A DNA stretch of 64,000 nt from NCBI RefSeq assembly GCF_032854445.1, contig NC_088300.1, positions 58,380,984 to 58,444,983 of the forward strand, read 5' to 3'. Shown here one piece after another: positions 22,910 to 35,857 of the stretch. Each line of letters begins with the position of its first letter. Position 1 is the first letter of the stretch. This DNA comes from Liolophura sinensis. Taxonomy: Eukaryota; Mollusca; Polyplacophora; Chitonida; Chitonidae. The notes below the pieces were generated by a model. That model ran no database searches. It was not told the origin of the DNA and saw only the letters and a list, made by a program, of their open reading frames with translations. Made by a program: the position numbers and the translations under genes.

Positions 22910-23092
22910 CAGTTCTGGCACCCAAGACCAGTACTCTCTATGGGACACATCAAGGCAAGTACTGTAAGAGGCTGATCTGCTTGAGCAGATTGCTGACCGG
23001 ATGAAATGACGGATTGCTGGAAACATTTCCTCAACACACAAATACTCCATTGCTGGTTGTAAACATGTATATGCACAAGCGGTCCATTTTTC
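22910..23092 (-). CDS. probable internal exon, 61 codons, phase 0-0
   Basis: On the minus strand an acceptor (GAGATCCTTTTATCAG, AG at 23094-23093) opens exactly 183 nt, 61 codons without a stop, and meets a consensus donor (GAACTG|GTAAGCTT, GT at 22909-22908). Both ends are phase 0. The peptide begins EKWTACAYTCLQPAMEYL, continues CVEEMFPAIRHFIRSAICSS and ends HREYWSWVPEL. It has six Cys and several Trp/Tyr, a composition typical of a folded domain, but I do not recognise it. The frame would run on into the adjacent SINE if unspliced, which favours the donor being used. Further exons are uncertain (see 21817-22080). Confidence 0.43.
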
Positions 23093-23099
23093 CTGATAA

Positions 23100-24350
23100 A
23101 AGGATCTCATCAATAATTGTTCAGCTCAAGGCAATGCGTTACAAACGTCGGCGAAACTCCCTAAGTTCCACTCTGTCGTCTCCACAAATACAACAATAAT
23201 GGGAAACTGGTTATTGATGTTTTTTTGTAAAAAAGACCCACAGTGTCTAAATTTCATGGTGTATTTTTCACGCGTCAATGGAAATTTGATGTTGACACAT
23301 TTTGAAATGATTTGTTTGGAACATTTTCACCTTTAATAAAAAAGCTGATTTTTACTTTGTAGCCATTTATGCATTCTCCGATAGTTTGAATTCCAGTTTA
23401 CAGGATCGATTGGCAGGGTTGCTTTACGCTACAAAACCCAGTGTCTCCTAATCTGATCAAATAGTATGTCAGCAAGTGATAATAATTGCGAAATAAACAG
23501 CGAGCCAATACTTGGTGTTGGCCAGAGGCCAAAACTTTGCCATCAGTTAGACTTCCTAATGAATATTTCATGATCAGGGTGACTTAAAATGATGTATTCC
23601 TATGAAAACACATCTCTAGCCTCCTCGTTGACCGCTGTCATCGAAACGAACATATCAGGCATAGGGTAAAATCAGGCCTTTGGGATTAACGATTTACCAT
23701 GCACGACGTACAGTTGGAAGAAGACAGTTAAAATTTGAATACATACCTGGACGTGGTAATAAACACAAGCCTATGACAGACTGATGATGTATCGGTGCTT
23801 ACTTTCCTACCAGCAATTTTTCATACTGAATCACACATACTGAATCACACATACCGTTATAAAGTTAGACTGTCAAATAATATATGAGAAACGCCACATA
23901 CGCACGTATGTAGGCATATACTAATTTTTATAATTACTATAACACCGACCAGATCGAAGTGTGTTTAAGGCATGTCTGCCAATTCCTTGCTTATGGCGTC
24001 CGGTTCGCGCCATCACGTCTGGGTTCGTCACGTATGGTGACTGTAAGTGGCATGTGTAATCCAGGAATATTCCTCCGTCGCATCGGCTACAGACAGCCGC
24101 ATTTGTCACCTAGCCCTGCATACATGTATCGTGGGCGATGACCCTGATCTTCATCAAATAGTTAAACAGCCGACATGGGAGCTGAGGCTAAATTGACTTA
24201 CCCATGGTAATTATGCATTAGATCTCACACGGAACCCGTGCATTGCTGTTTTACTATTGGATATACATTAATACGTTTTCGCATATTATATTTCCCAGTA
24301 AATAGGGAGACTGGCCTCTTAATACGCCATGAAGCTTGATTGCCAAAACT
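23100..24350. other. no gene recognised
   Basis: Short frames only. A locally GC-richer block near 23960-24120 is open on both strands for about 60 codons without splice support. Confidence 0.35.
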
Positions 24351-24351
24351 A

Positions 24352-24480
24352 ATTTTTTTAATTGATTTATTTTGTTGGTGTGTAAGGCCATACGCAAGAT
24401 TTTTTCACTTATAACACAGTGGTCAGGTTTATGGTGATGGAAACCGCAGTGGCCGAAACACACCGCCGACTTTCTCCAAG
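24352..24480 (-). mobile_element. diverged relative of SINE family 1
   Basis: Reverse-oriented tail TTTATTTTGTTGGTGTGTAA, then CACTTATAACACAGTGGTCA and GTTTATGGTGATGGAAACCG match the order of family 1 blocks (ACTTATACGACGGCGGCCAG, CATTATGGTGGGAGGAAACC) with many changes, suggesting a separate subfamily. Confidence 0.55.
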
Positions 24481-24484
24481 TATT

Positions 24485-27404
24485 TAGACAAATCTCCTGA
24501 CTTAAAGTCGCCGCCGAAGCAGCAAACGAATTCGGTGTCTATGACACGGGTTCTGGAGAAAAGACCGTCTTAAGAACGAGCACTCAAATGTCCCAAATAC
24601 GATTGTTAAAAGTCAATTTTTTCACACGTTAGTCTTAACATCTGCACATGCCATGTTCTGTTGAATACCGGAGATTTAAAACAAACAGTGTTTGCTGAAT
24701 ACGTTATGCAGGTCAAGTGCAAGGTAAAGTAATCCGTGTGTTTAGACAACTTAACGGCACATGCAGGGCGGAATCCCCAAGCCGACGTGGTTGTTATTGT
24801 CTCTGAGCAGATTGATTACAGTGCAAGGTTACATAACTGACATTTTCCTGACAATAATCCGACGTCCAATGCGGAAATTGCCAGTTTTATGACAAAGCAC
24901 CTGTCAGCTCATGGCTACAGGCGCAAAACTAAACTCGAGTGGGATATCTAACCTGACTGCTGTCTTCTGTGGAAAAATAATTCCGTTGATTAAAGCTAGT
25001 TAATGACAGTCTGCGCAAATGACAAAACAGGACAAATATTCCTCCCGAGAGCTCCCCTATCGATCTGATTGACAGTGGCGCCAGAACAGTTTTACTTTAC
25101 GTCCAAGAGGTAATTCGAAGTCAATTACAAACTGACTTACTAAACAGTTGGGCTTAACTCAACAACAAATCCGTTTTTGGAATCTAAGCGCTTTTTGTGG
25201 AGCATAAATTTACTGGAGGTTAAGTGTTAGTGTGTTAGCGTTCCCCAGTGTCATGATATTCTACAGTTTTGGCTATAACAAGTCACATTAGTGATAGCCA
25301 TAATCTAAGTCAACCACATTTTATCGTCAACATAACTTTCCAGTTGGAAATATTCACACAACATGTGTGTAACAGTTTTCATAGTAAAATGTATTCCCGC
25401 TCCATTTTCACTGGAGAAATTTATGTTAAACTGAGTAAATTCCAGTCTAAATCCCAGCGTTATCTGGGGCTGTTAGACTACAATACCGGGAGAGGCGTGA
25501 ATGACACATGCTAGTTGTTCCAGTGAAAACGTTTAAATTGAGAGCAAAGTTTTTTTTGATTGAATTCTTAATGTTGTTTCTGTTTTAACTTTATAGCATA
25601 TCTCCAGTGTCTTTTCTGCTCGTGTGCACGTTTTCATTTCATTTCGTCATTTGTTCAGAATGTGGAGCTATAGTGTCAGGGCACCAAAGACTGAATATGC
25701 CCGCAGGAAAGTTCCTCACATCGATTGTCTACCTTGTACAGAAGCGACGCGTTTGGTAATCCCAGAATAATTTTGCCAAAGACATCTCTGTGGCATAAAA
25801 TCGATATTGCCTGTGAGAGTTATTGTCATGGAATCCGGAGAGGTTGTTCTCTGCCCAAGATTGCGCAATAATTATATACTGCCATACATAGAGGCTGGTA
25901 ATGGGCAAGTTACCCAGCGTCGTGGACAGAGCATGGTTTTGATTGTCATTATGACATAGCGCTAGCGGACTATGGAACTGAACTAGATGTGTGCTGAAGT
26001 GTTTAATTTGGCTCACTAGTCTGCAATCGATCATACTCAGCAAATTCAAATAAATATAGATTTTTTATCCAACTTTGGGAACGATTTAAACGTTTGTGCG
26101 TGTAGATTCACATGTTTTGGAAGGTGTCCTAGGCCGAAATATCAGATTTAAATGTCACTATATTATGAAGCGGATGAGTCGTATTAAAACTAAGGTTATC
26201 CGATATAAGAAGTAAACCATCAATGTTTCGAAACGTTGCTGTAAAAGATCCAATCTGCTCAGGATGTGGATGTTGTGTTTCAACGTTATATTATTGTTTC
26301 CTGGTGCTGTGAATTCCAATCCATGTCAAACACGATAGTTACGGCGAAAAATGTGTTATGCCACAAAACCCTTGCCTTTACCACCAAGATCGCTAGTTCG
26401 AATCTAACGAAGCTGGTTTTTGACGTCACATTACGGCTGGAGGCTAGTCAGTAACCTACAGAAGTGCGACGGCTCTCCTCGGTCTATGGTCACAATCTAC
26501 GACATCCAGAGCAAGTCAAATATATAAAGTAATAAAATGAATATTATACTCTGAAAAGAAAAGATAAAGTTTGGTTTGTGGGGCAATGGACATGGATTCA
26601 GTATCAATGTAAGATTTGTTAAGCGCCGTACATGGAATGAAATTGCAAATTTATTCTGAGAGAGTAGACACATTTTGAGGCGTCCGTATTATTTTGAGTA
26701 CTATACCGTGGTTCTTTGACCAATGCAGAGAGCCTCGCCAAGGCCAGAATATTGGCAGCTGTCATTGTTAAGAGCATATGTAAAGCTGACCAAAGAATGG
26801 TTCTTACGTGAGTTCAAAGCTGGGATAGTCTACTAGAGCAGCTGGATGTGCTGACATTTCGTTGACAGTGATAACCCGAGCACAGTGCTCAACAGACGTA
26901 AACTCCGGTAAAGTGCGTTAGCAGGAAATACTGTTACATTGAAACTACACGTTTTTCGCTTTGCAGGCATAAATGTTTATGACACAAAACTTGCAAGTTT
27001 CAGGGTTTTAGTAGCCATATTCACGCTAGTGCTGGTCTGGAAAGTGGATGGTATTCGGGTATAAATCAATAAGAGTTCGATCACTCTCGAGGATTCAACA
27101 ACTAAATTATATTTAGATCACCACAAAGGTTCGTTTGAAATACCACTTTGGAAAAACAACGAATTCGTAAAAGAACGGGGCAACAGGATTGCATTAATTA
27201 GTGTTGGTAAGAAATGTATCTTACATCAGACGACCATCATCCATGGATGATTCAAAGACAAGTTACACCAGATAACTAACGTAATCAGCGGAAGCGGACT
27301 ATGTTTATACTTCCAAAACATCAGATTCCGTTGTACATATATAAACTATTATCGGGTGTTTCATCTACGCTGTAACACACGACTTGAGACGCCTTTTTCC
27401 TACA
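24485..27404. other. mostly noncoding
   Basis: No repeat family recognised. A B-box-like GTTCGAATC occurs near 26396 without an A box or tRNA fold. The only sizeable frame is the one listed at 25729-26049. Confidence 0.35.
25729..26049 (-). CDS. 106-codon open frame, unidentified
   Basis: Open frame with reasonable codons (for example ALSTTLGNLPITSLYVWQYI and SWAENNLSGFHDNNSHRQYR). The stop TAG overlaps a donor-like ACAAG|GTAGAC at 25732-25731, so it might be an exon rather than a full gene. There is no recognisable family, no signal peptide and no clear acceptor. Confidence 0.2.
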   Translation of the reverse strand: MNLLSMIDCRLVSQIKHFSTHLVQFHSPLALCHNDNQNHALSTTLGNLPITSLYVWQYIIIAQSWAENNLSGFHDNNSHRQYRFYATEMSLAKLFWDYQTRRFCTR

Positions 27405-27405
27405 G

Positions 27406-27580
27406 CATACCAAAATGGTACATACATGCACGAGACCATTAAGTGACGAATCAGTCTCTGGCCTGGTCTGCTGGTCACCACTGGGTCCAATAGCGGTCAT
27501 CCATCACTACACAAAAGTCAGACTGGAAACCCAGACTGTTCCGAATGTTCCCTCCAATGCGTTCCATTGGGACTATGTAG
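27406..27580 (+). CDS. probable exon, 58 codons, unidentified domain
   Basis: An excellent acceptor (GACGCCTTTTTCCTACAG, AG at 27404-27405) is followed by an open frame, HTKMVHTCTRPLSDESVSGL then VCWSPLGPIAVIHHYTKVRL and QTVPNVPSNAFHWDYV. It reaches a donor-like TATGTAG|GTAATTAT (GT at 27581). Codon usage is clearly coding-like and the other two frames are closed early. The peptide looks like part of an extracellular or beta-rich domain but I cannot assign it. If the donor is not used, the frame stops at 27597 and this would be a terminal exon. No partner exon was identified. Confidence 0.47.
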
Positions 27581-27599
27581 GTAATTATCGAGTATAAGG

Positions 27600-28790
27600 C
27601 AGGGAAACAGAGTAATTTGTGAGTAAAAGGAAAATTAATGAGATACAGGTAAGGCCCTTACGTTTCAGTATGACCAGTAGTACAAAGCTAATAAAGACGT
27701 ATTTGAAATCAATAGTCTAGAAAGCTAAAAAAATTAAGAAATTGATTTTATCTAGATAAATCAACGCCCGTGTTGAATTATCACGATTCACCATGATCTT
27801 TCTAAGCAAAATAAGGTCAGCATTTTTATGCTTTAACCAAAAGCAGGAAAAGCAGCTAAGATTCCATCCTGACATCTGTGACTACATTTATAGCTTCAAT
27901 AGTATTCCGACAATTACGAATTGCCAGATTTTGTGCATTGCACAAATGGAAATCAATATTCGTTTCAAAGAACTTTGCCAACTAAAAATGATCTAATTTC
28001 TGATAGTCATTGAACTCAAATATTTCTGACACTCATTTGACCCGTGTAGTCAGGTATTTGGATTAATGGCATTTCCCAAGCATCGGCAAATGTGAAGCTT
28101 CCGGATTTCAGTACCATAACTGCGGTGGACAGGCGTGTCTAAGCCCATAGGCTCAAATCTCCTCACGTTTTAAATGTTACACTAAAAAAAATCCGTTAAT
28201 TTTAAGAGAAAGTCTGTTGTCTGAGTGATTCTAGATCGTGCATGTCTCTCGACTCTGTCTGTTATTATATAACATAATATCATGTTATATACAACATATT
28301 ATACCGTTTGTCTAATAAATCTTCATGTTGAGTTAATACCATGTTTGTGTTATAATTAACAGAATAATCCGTCACAATAACTAAAAACAATCTAGCATCA
28401 CTCAAACACCAGATATTCTGTTAAAATAAACAATTCATTTTTTGAGAATATTGATGTTCTTCCTCGGTAATACACTAAGGGTTTCAGACAATTGTTTATG
28501 TCAGTGCAGTTAACATTTTGTTCCTTTGTCACACCCGGAGGTATTACAAAAAATGATATCATTTTTCGCAACATTTCCATTTTTTTTTTTCGAGAATATA
28601 TGTCCCTTCAACCCTTTCCTTAGTTTGATGAAGACTGATAGTGAGCGTAATGATTATGCCAGAGAATCAGTTTCCTGTGAAGCCAACGTGGGACCGGTGT
28701 GCCTGTTGTGGGTGATTATATGCTTCTAACACACATTGCTGTGGGAGTTTGAAAACAGTGTTGAATTGAACAGTTGTATTCATTGCGAAT
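27600..28790. other. no gene recognised
   Basis: Very AT-rich, with short frames only. A TAATATAACATG/CATGTTATATA-type dyad occurs near 28265-28300. Confidence 0.35.
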
Positions 28791-28793
28791 GCC

Positions 28794-28930
28794 AGGGCTC
28801 AGTTTCACGAAGATGTTGTAAATGTACGATACTGGCACATACAGGACAATGGTACGGTAGTAGTGACGTACAAAATACGACAAATGTACGATAAAGAAAT
28901 GCCGTACGCCGCTTTGTGAAACCAGGCCCA
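28794..28930. mobile_element. MITE-like element with inverted ends, copy A
   Basis: The left end GGGCTCAGTTTCACGAAG (28795-28812) is an imperfect inverted repeat of the right end CTTTGTGAAACCAGGCCC (28912-28929). The interior, read in reverse complement, matches the element at 53011-53150 block by block (ATCGTACATTTGTCGTA, GTCACTA, ACCGTACC). No coding capacity. No clear target duplication. Open frames across it are not genes. Confidence 0.78.
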
Positions 28931-28934
28931 GATA

Positions 28935-30540
28935 TCTTGTCAAATCTAAGAGAAAACCTGTAGCATTTAAGTGACAAAGTCAATTTTATATCATGTCTGA
29001 ACAAGTAACATACGTTACCGCGTTTTGTATATGAATTTCTCCAAGAAAAGTTTATAATTATGAGTTTCACAAAGCATATGGCAGCATATTTGTTCACCAA
29101 GATGATCGTACATGTCTCTCGACTCCGACGATGTTAGTTTCGAATTTGTGGTTTTATAAATTCCTCTGAAATCAGCAGGAATCTCCCATGATGTTTTTCA
29201 TGCGTAGAGATTACAATGCAATTATGTTATGTATGGAGAAATTGATGAAGTAATAATTGCAAAAGACATCTGGGCCATGCCGCAGTTTGATTCCCACTTG
29301 GGTTACAGAACCGACAGATAAATCCCGGCTTCATTTCAAATAATTATTTCATTTTTTTATGTATACAAGTCCTTGCTTTACCTTTTTTTTGACCTTTCAC
29401 AAGGCAACCAACCTAGTTGGCATACATTTAAAATCACTTTTTTCGATCCAATTTTTTATGTGTCTGATTGACTAGATCGGTGTGAGAAACACCGATTATA
29501 GCCAGTAATGTTAATGAGAAAACTTCATGGGTGTATGAGGAGGAGATATAAAATGACCTCAAGTTTTAGGAGTGGATTATTCAAGGCTACGTTTGAAAAG
29601 AAGATCTTGTGATGTACGGAATCGACAAGAGGTTTTGGCAATGTTATTATTACATTTAAAGTAAATTAAAGCATACAATAAGGAGCAAAATTTGCGTCAT
29701 CTCATTGTTCTCATACGGTTTCAAAGAATGTTCAAATAATGCCTTTAATGTAAAGCATACGTGACATTAACAAACTTACTTTCAAGCAAGATTATCAAAG
29801 TGGATAATCCATGTTACATAAATCAGAATTTAACAGAGGTATGACAATCATCCATCATAGCCGTTCGTTTGACGCCAAATCGCGATGGAAATATTTCAAT
29901 GTCATACACTTTGGCGATATATGTGCATGGTTGTCACGACTTACCCCTCACTCACTCTCAAACTGTCATCCCACGCATCTTCCCATGTAGCGAATGCCAG
30001 AACTACCTTGGCACTTAAGCTTAATCCATCCTTCATATCAAACCAGATGATTTTTGCCGATATAACAAGCACGTTGAAGGGCTTTTGTTGCTACCATTCG
30101 TTCCAAATTCCGAACTAAGCACAACTTAAAGCCATGAAATATTTTATAGTTGTCTTAGTGAAGCAAACAAAATTCGCGAGTGCCTTGTTAAAGGAGTTTG
30201 GGTATGCTATACGATTAAGAACTTAACATTCTCTCTTCATAACACTACCTAATGTATATGGAGAGACACTGGTATTAGCGAGGGGAGGCTCCTATAATGC
30301 AGACATGAGAGGAATTATATTTCTGTAATAACCTGTTGATGGCCTGTGAAGAGCGGATCGGACGTTTTTGAATATACAGACAGCCCAGGGTTGCCATGGG
30401 GAAATTACAGAGTTTACTTTGCGCAATCAATAGATTTCCATAAAGGAAGCAATAACTGGACATAGGCTTGACAAGCTGTCCGCGATTCCAGTGATTTATT
30501 ACCGGTAAATGTAAACTTTACATGACATTCAAAGTTTTAA
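28935..30540. other. no gene recognised
   Basis: A 77-codon plus frame at 29885-30118 is not supported by splice sites. Confidence 0.35.
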
Positions 30541-30544
30541 AGGC

Positions 30545-30918
30545 ATGGACTTAACGTTTATGAAGGTTGCTTCCCCTATCTGGGACACTATCTACCGCAT
30601 ACATTTACGTATTATGATTTCTGTCCTTAATTTTATGTTCATTCCGTATGTCTTCATAGATCACACTCTATCTATAACAGTAGCAGTTATCACTGCTAGA
30701 CACGTACATGCATATTTCAAAAGTGGCGTTTCACAAAAAGCTCGTGGTGATGTTTGTGTGGAGATCATTAGCTTATGTCCTTTACCGTCAGATATTCGTG
30801 TTGAATACCACGCTTGTATAACCCAAATGGTTGAGGAAAAGAAGTACAAACACGCCGGTACAAGCTTAGCTACCTTTTTTGACGAAAAGTTTATGTGCCA
30901 CGAAACTAGAATATATTG
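30545..30918 (+). CDS. possible exon or gene start, 125 codons, unidentified
   Basis: The frame starts at ATG 30545 and is open to a TAA that lies inside a strong donor (TATTG|GTAAGGAA, GT at 30919), the arrangement expected of an exon whose frame closes just inside the intron. The first half is hydrophobic (IMISVLNFMFIPYVFIDHTL). The second half is polar and coding-like (ARGDVCVEIISLCPLPSDIR; VEEKKYKHAGTSLATFFDEK). An opposite-strand frame of 98 codons overlaps but has poorer composition. No family was recognised, and the left boundary could lie upstream or downstream of this ATG. Confidence 0.33.
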
Positions 30919-30919
30919 G

Positions 30920-33900
30920 TAAGGAAATGGGTTTCTGGCAGATCTGTTAAAATCCAATTAGACGAACTAAAAGAGAGACATTTCGTCTCAGGACAGGAAA
31001 TCTATTCCTGATCAAGAGCTATTAACATTCCAAGCGGGCTTAAAGCCCAATTCATTGCAAACTGTTTCACAGCTCTGCAGAATCACAAATAGTAGATGTC
31101 ACTACACAGTATTATTTATTCACGATCGACCAGACATATTTAACAATGCAGCAGACAGTAACCATACGTTGCTGACGTTCTACAAGCGCAATCAGACCAA
31201 TGTGGAGATACCATCACCAAAAACTGGTTATAAACACTTTGGCATCAGTCAGCTAGATTAAACCCATGTCTTTGCGCACAGAGAATCAAGCGAATGTTGC
31301 TACATACATAAATACAGAGAGATTTACTCTGGACTTTATACATATACGTAAATCGTTGACAAGACATTACAAGATAAGTTAAAAACAAACAAATCAATCT
31401 TTTTACCAAGAAAATACTTTTTCTCAGCTGAACACATCATTGGTGTTCGGAGGGTACGTTTTAAGCACAAACGCATGGATGTTTGCTTTGTATTACACAT
31501 TCTGCAACGCCCTCTGGTAGCCTGACAAGTGAATAACAGCTAAATCCAGAAGTCTCCTCCATAACTATGTTGGGGACAGCTGTGCACATATTTAAAAGCA
31601 TTCCAGAATCTACAACGATTGATGGCTGATAAATAACAGCTTTCTAGGCGAAACTTCTCTATAGTAAGATATGTAATATATCTGCAGTACGTCTGGAGAG
31701 CAGAAATATGCTTAGACTAAAACAGAATGATGAACCTTATGCACTATCCATAATACTGTCTTGATTAAATGATTAAGTTTAAATCTGTATGGACAGACGT
31801 ATATTAGCCATGCCTAGCGGGCAGCTTGAACCCATCAATATACAAGTGTCACTCCATCGTTTAGTATGTGACCAACGACACGTATATCGTCATGCTGTCG
31901 TATAGGAATTTCAGAAGACGAATCCTGTGACTCTTGTCTTTCTCACTGAAGCACCGAGTTACAGATATCATGCTCGACACCAGGCTTGACATTTCGTCCG
32001 TCATTGTGCAGTTTCAAACCCTACGACCAGTTTCAATATCCATATAATATATACCACTTCAGGTAAAACACCACACTCAGGGCACCAGGCATAACGCCTC
32101 AACGCCTGTCAATATGCAGTCTAACTGCAAATCGCAGTGGAGTTGGTTACCACTATAGCAATGAGCAGACTCAGAGTCTGGAATGGATTTATATAACCTA
32201 TATATTAGCCTTGTACAGAGCTTTGGATATGTTCCTGAATTGGTTTTGCAAAACCTCTAGACATTCATGTCAGTTCTAGTTGCCAAAGTGTTCTATACTG
32301 GCTTTGAAATTCAGGTTTTGAGCTGCTTCACTGAAGATTACTGGATGTTTTCATCTACTCACATTCATAAACCGGATCTGGAAAATGCCTGTTTGAGTTT
32401 TACAGAATCAAGGTCTTATCTAACTGTATCTGGTTTGTCTAAATATCAGATTATCAAATAAGTGTCAGGTGTTCTTTTGTCATCATTGGACAAAAGTGAA
32501 AGTGCAATAATGAACATTGAGTTAATTGTTAATTGCTTCAGATGAACACAAAACTGTAATGGCTGTTACTATGGCGCTGCCCAATGAGCTGTTTCCTGTT
32601 CAACTTCGTACATTCTACCTTAGCTAAAAATAAAGCTCCACACTTAATAAGAGAGACTTGTGAGCTAGGAGAGAAATGCCACAAACAGCTGCAGGGTAAA
32701 GTTTTTCTGTTGTATTGTACGCCGTGGATGCGTTTTGGAGATTACTGGACGTCTATTGGCAGTCACCTGTAAACGATGGGTTTAACGCCTCTGGCTATAG
32801 CCAGGGAAAATTACATCAGCGCTTGGACGTTGTCAGATATTGCCATGGAAGTGGTATAATGAAATAGGCTTCATCCTTGCACTATAAGAACGCTGTCCGG
32901 CTAACCAAGAGCATCTACATGGATACAACCCGGAAACCCAGAATCAACTCCATCAGAATGATTCTAGTGAAGCAAAAACAGTCTCATATTACTCTATTCA
33001 CATCGCCCCCAAGGATGATGCATCAAGGAAACCTTATATTTATCATTTATTCTCACCTTCCAGGATTTATAGACGACAGTGCATATATGCACTAACCATA
33101 GCACTATGTGTACATGTACCCGGGACTACAAGGCGTCACAAAACCTTTAAGCTCTAACGGGTTTACCACACCTATAGAGTTAAAAAATGAAATAGGTTTT
33201 CAGAATCCATTAAGATCTGTTTACCATTTTCTAATGTTTCTTAACTGGAGCAATGCGATTAAGCACCTTTGACACACAATGGCCATATATCATATAAAAA
33301 TCACTTTCAAAAATAGCGCACGCTATGTGTCTGCTATACTATCCCTTGAACTCTCTTACCATTGATAATCTACTGACAGTTAACAGGTTTTAGTGTGTCG
33401 TATAATTCAGGAAATGGTCTCAAAGGCTATCAGCCTCATTGTGGAATCTTCATTCGCACTGGACCACGTTAATGACGAATCTTTCAAAAGTACGTTCGTG
33501 TAGGGCTACGTTATAATATTGGGCGACGCAATTATTCAACGGCTTCGTTATCCGTGACTTAAGAAACCTATCTGTCTTACGTCTGCGCCGATTCAGCCCG
33601 GCACAATTAACTGGAAGCCAAGTTCAGAAAAGGCAAAGACTTTATATTGCGTCTGATCCCTGGCACGATGACGTCTCCAAGCTAAATGTATCGCTAGAGA
33701 CAGTTGGTAACGACAGCCTTGCGTCTGACATCAGTACCTCCTAAATAAATCAGTGAGGACTCGGGATTTAGAGAGAGGGCCTTAACAGGGCAATAGGTAA
33801 TCTGTTTACCCTGTGACGGCTACTGATTACCGGCCATGTGTCCTCACAGACTTCCTTTTACTGGGTCTTCGTTATAAATCAAGTATTCGATATTCTTCCA

Positions 33901-35616
33901 GCGATACCAGTCTCACACTGAAGTGTGTCACCACGTCGTTTTGCCCTGTATCTATAGCTATAAACCATTTCACGTTTGCCTGATTAGCTTTTAAAATATA
34001 CATACAGGTCACTTCCATTAGACTCCAAAGCAGATGGTGAACACTAGTAAGTGAGCAAAGATGGCACATTCAGTAAAGCGGTCCGTCTCTTGGTTTAAAG
34101 TGTTTTATATATAGAAACTGTGTTATAATATAGAGTAAAATTTACAAAACAATGCTCCATGTAATGTGCATCGCATCCACTCCAATCACATTAAGGTTAT
34201 AACATGAAGCTGCTGTCCGGTATTCCTCTGCACACGACTATTACAACCGAAATAAACAAATTTAGTAACTATATGTTGGTACATTGTATGAAAAGAAAAT
34301 TCGTCAGAATGGTCTCGAAGCAACTAATTAAGTTCAAGAATATGCCAGGCCCTTGGTACAGGTTCGGTAATACCTCCCATTAGCGCTGAGTGACAACTGT
34401 TCTGCTTGTAGGATTATGCCGGGCTTTCTTGTTAACAGCATATACCATTATTTTGTGAAGCCTATCGATTTCTGTACGGAATAACTCTCACATAGTAAGA
34501 CATGCTGGAGAGAGAGAGACCAACAACAACGTGCAGCTGAAAGTAACATCACACAAACATAATGCTAGAGCGTTAGACAGATAGTATAATTTCCCATGAT
34601 AATACAGATACATCAGATGGGAAATCAAGCTGTTTACTCCTTCCAGACAGACTATTAAGTCCTCAAGCTGGTATCACAAAACATAGTGATTGTCGTGCTA
34701 AAAAGTACACCGCACATTGCAAGTCATTGTTGCATACAGTATATAGGGGACGTATAGTTTTTACTGCGTCAGACAATAGTTGTCCAGTAAGCTTTTCCTA
34801 TTTCACAGTTTAGAACGTGAGTTGTATCCACATCGACCATATATCAGTTGGATTATGACGCACATGAACTGAAAGCGTTACATCTTGCGGTACCATTTCC
34901 CCAGGACGACAGTCGACAGAATGAAGATCCATAAATGTCACCAGATAATAAATATAGCATTACACAACTGATGGAAAAATTAGCCCAGGCAACATAAAGC
35001 AAGACTACAGTAAATTCAAATCAGACATCGTCATCTTAAACGTGTTGAACTGTTGCTGTATAACTCAGATAGAAGTCACTTTAAAGTATGGAAGTATTAT
35101 AAAGCAAATAATCTTGAGTCGCCTTAAGAACAGTTCATTAGGCAGCTGAGGCCTCAGGCACTTAGACAAACCTGACAGGCATATGTGATTGATGAACAGA
35201 ATACAAACTCGATGCAGACATTAGTCCATTTGGCTGACATCGTTCAATACAACATGTCATCTTTCATCTAATACAGATGTCTTCAGTTCCGAAAGCTAAA
35301 CCTGTACTTTCACACCAGTTTAATATTCCTAAATTAGCCTGGATTGTCAATCATGGTCCTATGTCATACAGGAGCAGCGAATAGGTGTGGGAGAACAATC
35401 CAGACCATGCAGAGGAAAATTGTGTGTTGTAGAATCTAAACGTTGTAAAGGTCATTCATACACAAATCGTCAATAATTGTGAGACGAGTTTCCAAAACAA
35501 CATTCAACACACACCACTAAAGAAATGAGAAACAAAAATGGCAATCCCATTCCAAGACTCTCGAACGATGCAGGACAAAGACGGAATACAAAGTAATCAA
35601 AAATACCTTAAAGAGT
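30920..35616. other. scattered short frames, no gene firmly recognised
   Basis: Plus-strand frames of 62-72 codons at 31055-31261, 32267-32461, 32584-32772 and 32877-33095 have acceptable codons (for example CHYTVLFIHDRPDIFNNAAD at 31 kb) but no convincing acceptor/donor pairs. They could be exons or chance. No repeat family of this window is seen. Confidence 0.3.
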
Positions 35617-35853
35617 ATGTATCTCGGTTGTGCTGTGATTGCAAGTCTCCATATATTTAACGTTGCGACATGTTTATATTACCACTACACCTGGGTTGAG
35701 CGACACTCTTTTTTAAGCACTAGAAAAATTATGCTTGTAAAACTGAAGATACTTAGAATGAAGTCGTTCGATGGAATTTCCTTCACAAGCTGTCCTGTTG
35801 CAATGCGAGACTTGTACATGTCACATATTGGGCCTTCCGTAAACTGCTTCAAG
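35617..35853 (+). CDS. probable first exon of a signal-anchor membrane protein
   Basis: ATG at 35617 has A at -3. The frame runs 79 codons to a consensus donor (TTCAAG|GTAAGGAG, GT at 35854) in phase 0. A short N-terminus (MYLG) is followed by about 20 hydrophobic residues (CAVIASLHIFNVATCLYYHY), then a positively charged stem (RKIMLVKLKILRMKS) and a polar part with two cysteines (SFTSCPVAMRDLYMSHIGPS). That layout is known for type II Golgi enzymes such as glycosyl- or sulfotransferases, but no catalytic motif is visible, so the class is inference. The 47-bp minisatellite starts four bases into the intron. Downstream exons were not identified. Confidence 0.42.
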
Positions 35854-35857
35854 GTAA

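Noticed and set aside
26380-26420. tRNA gene (GTTCGAATC)
   Set aside because: An isolated B-box match without a cloverleaf.
28716-29100. Two minus-strand frames of 75 and 106 codons
   Set aside because: They run through the MITE-like element and share its repeat sequence.
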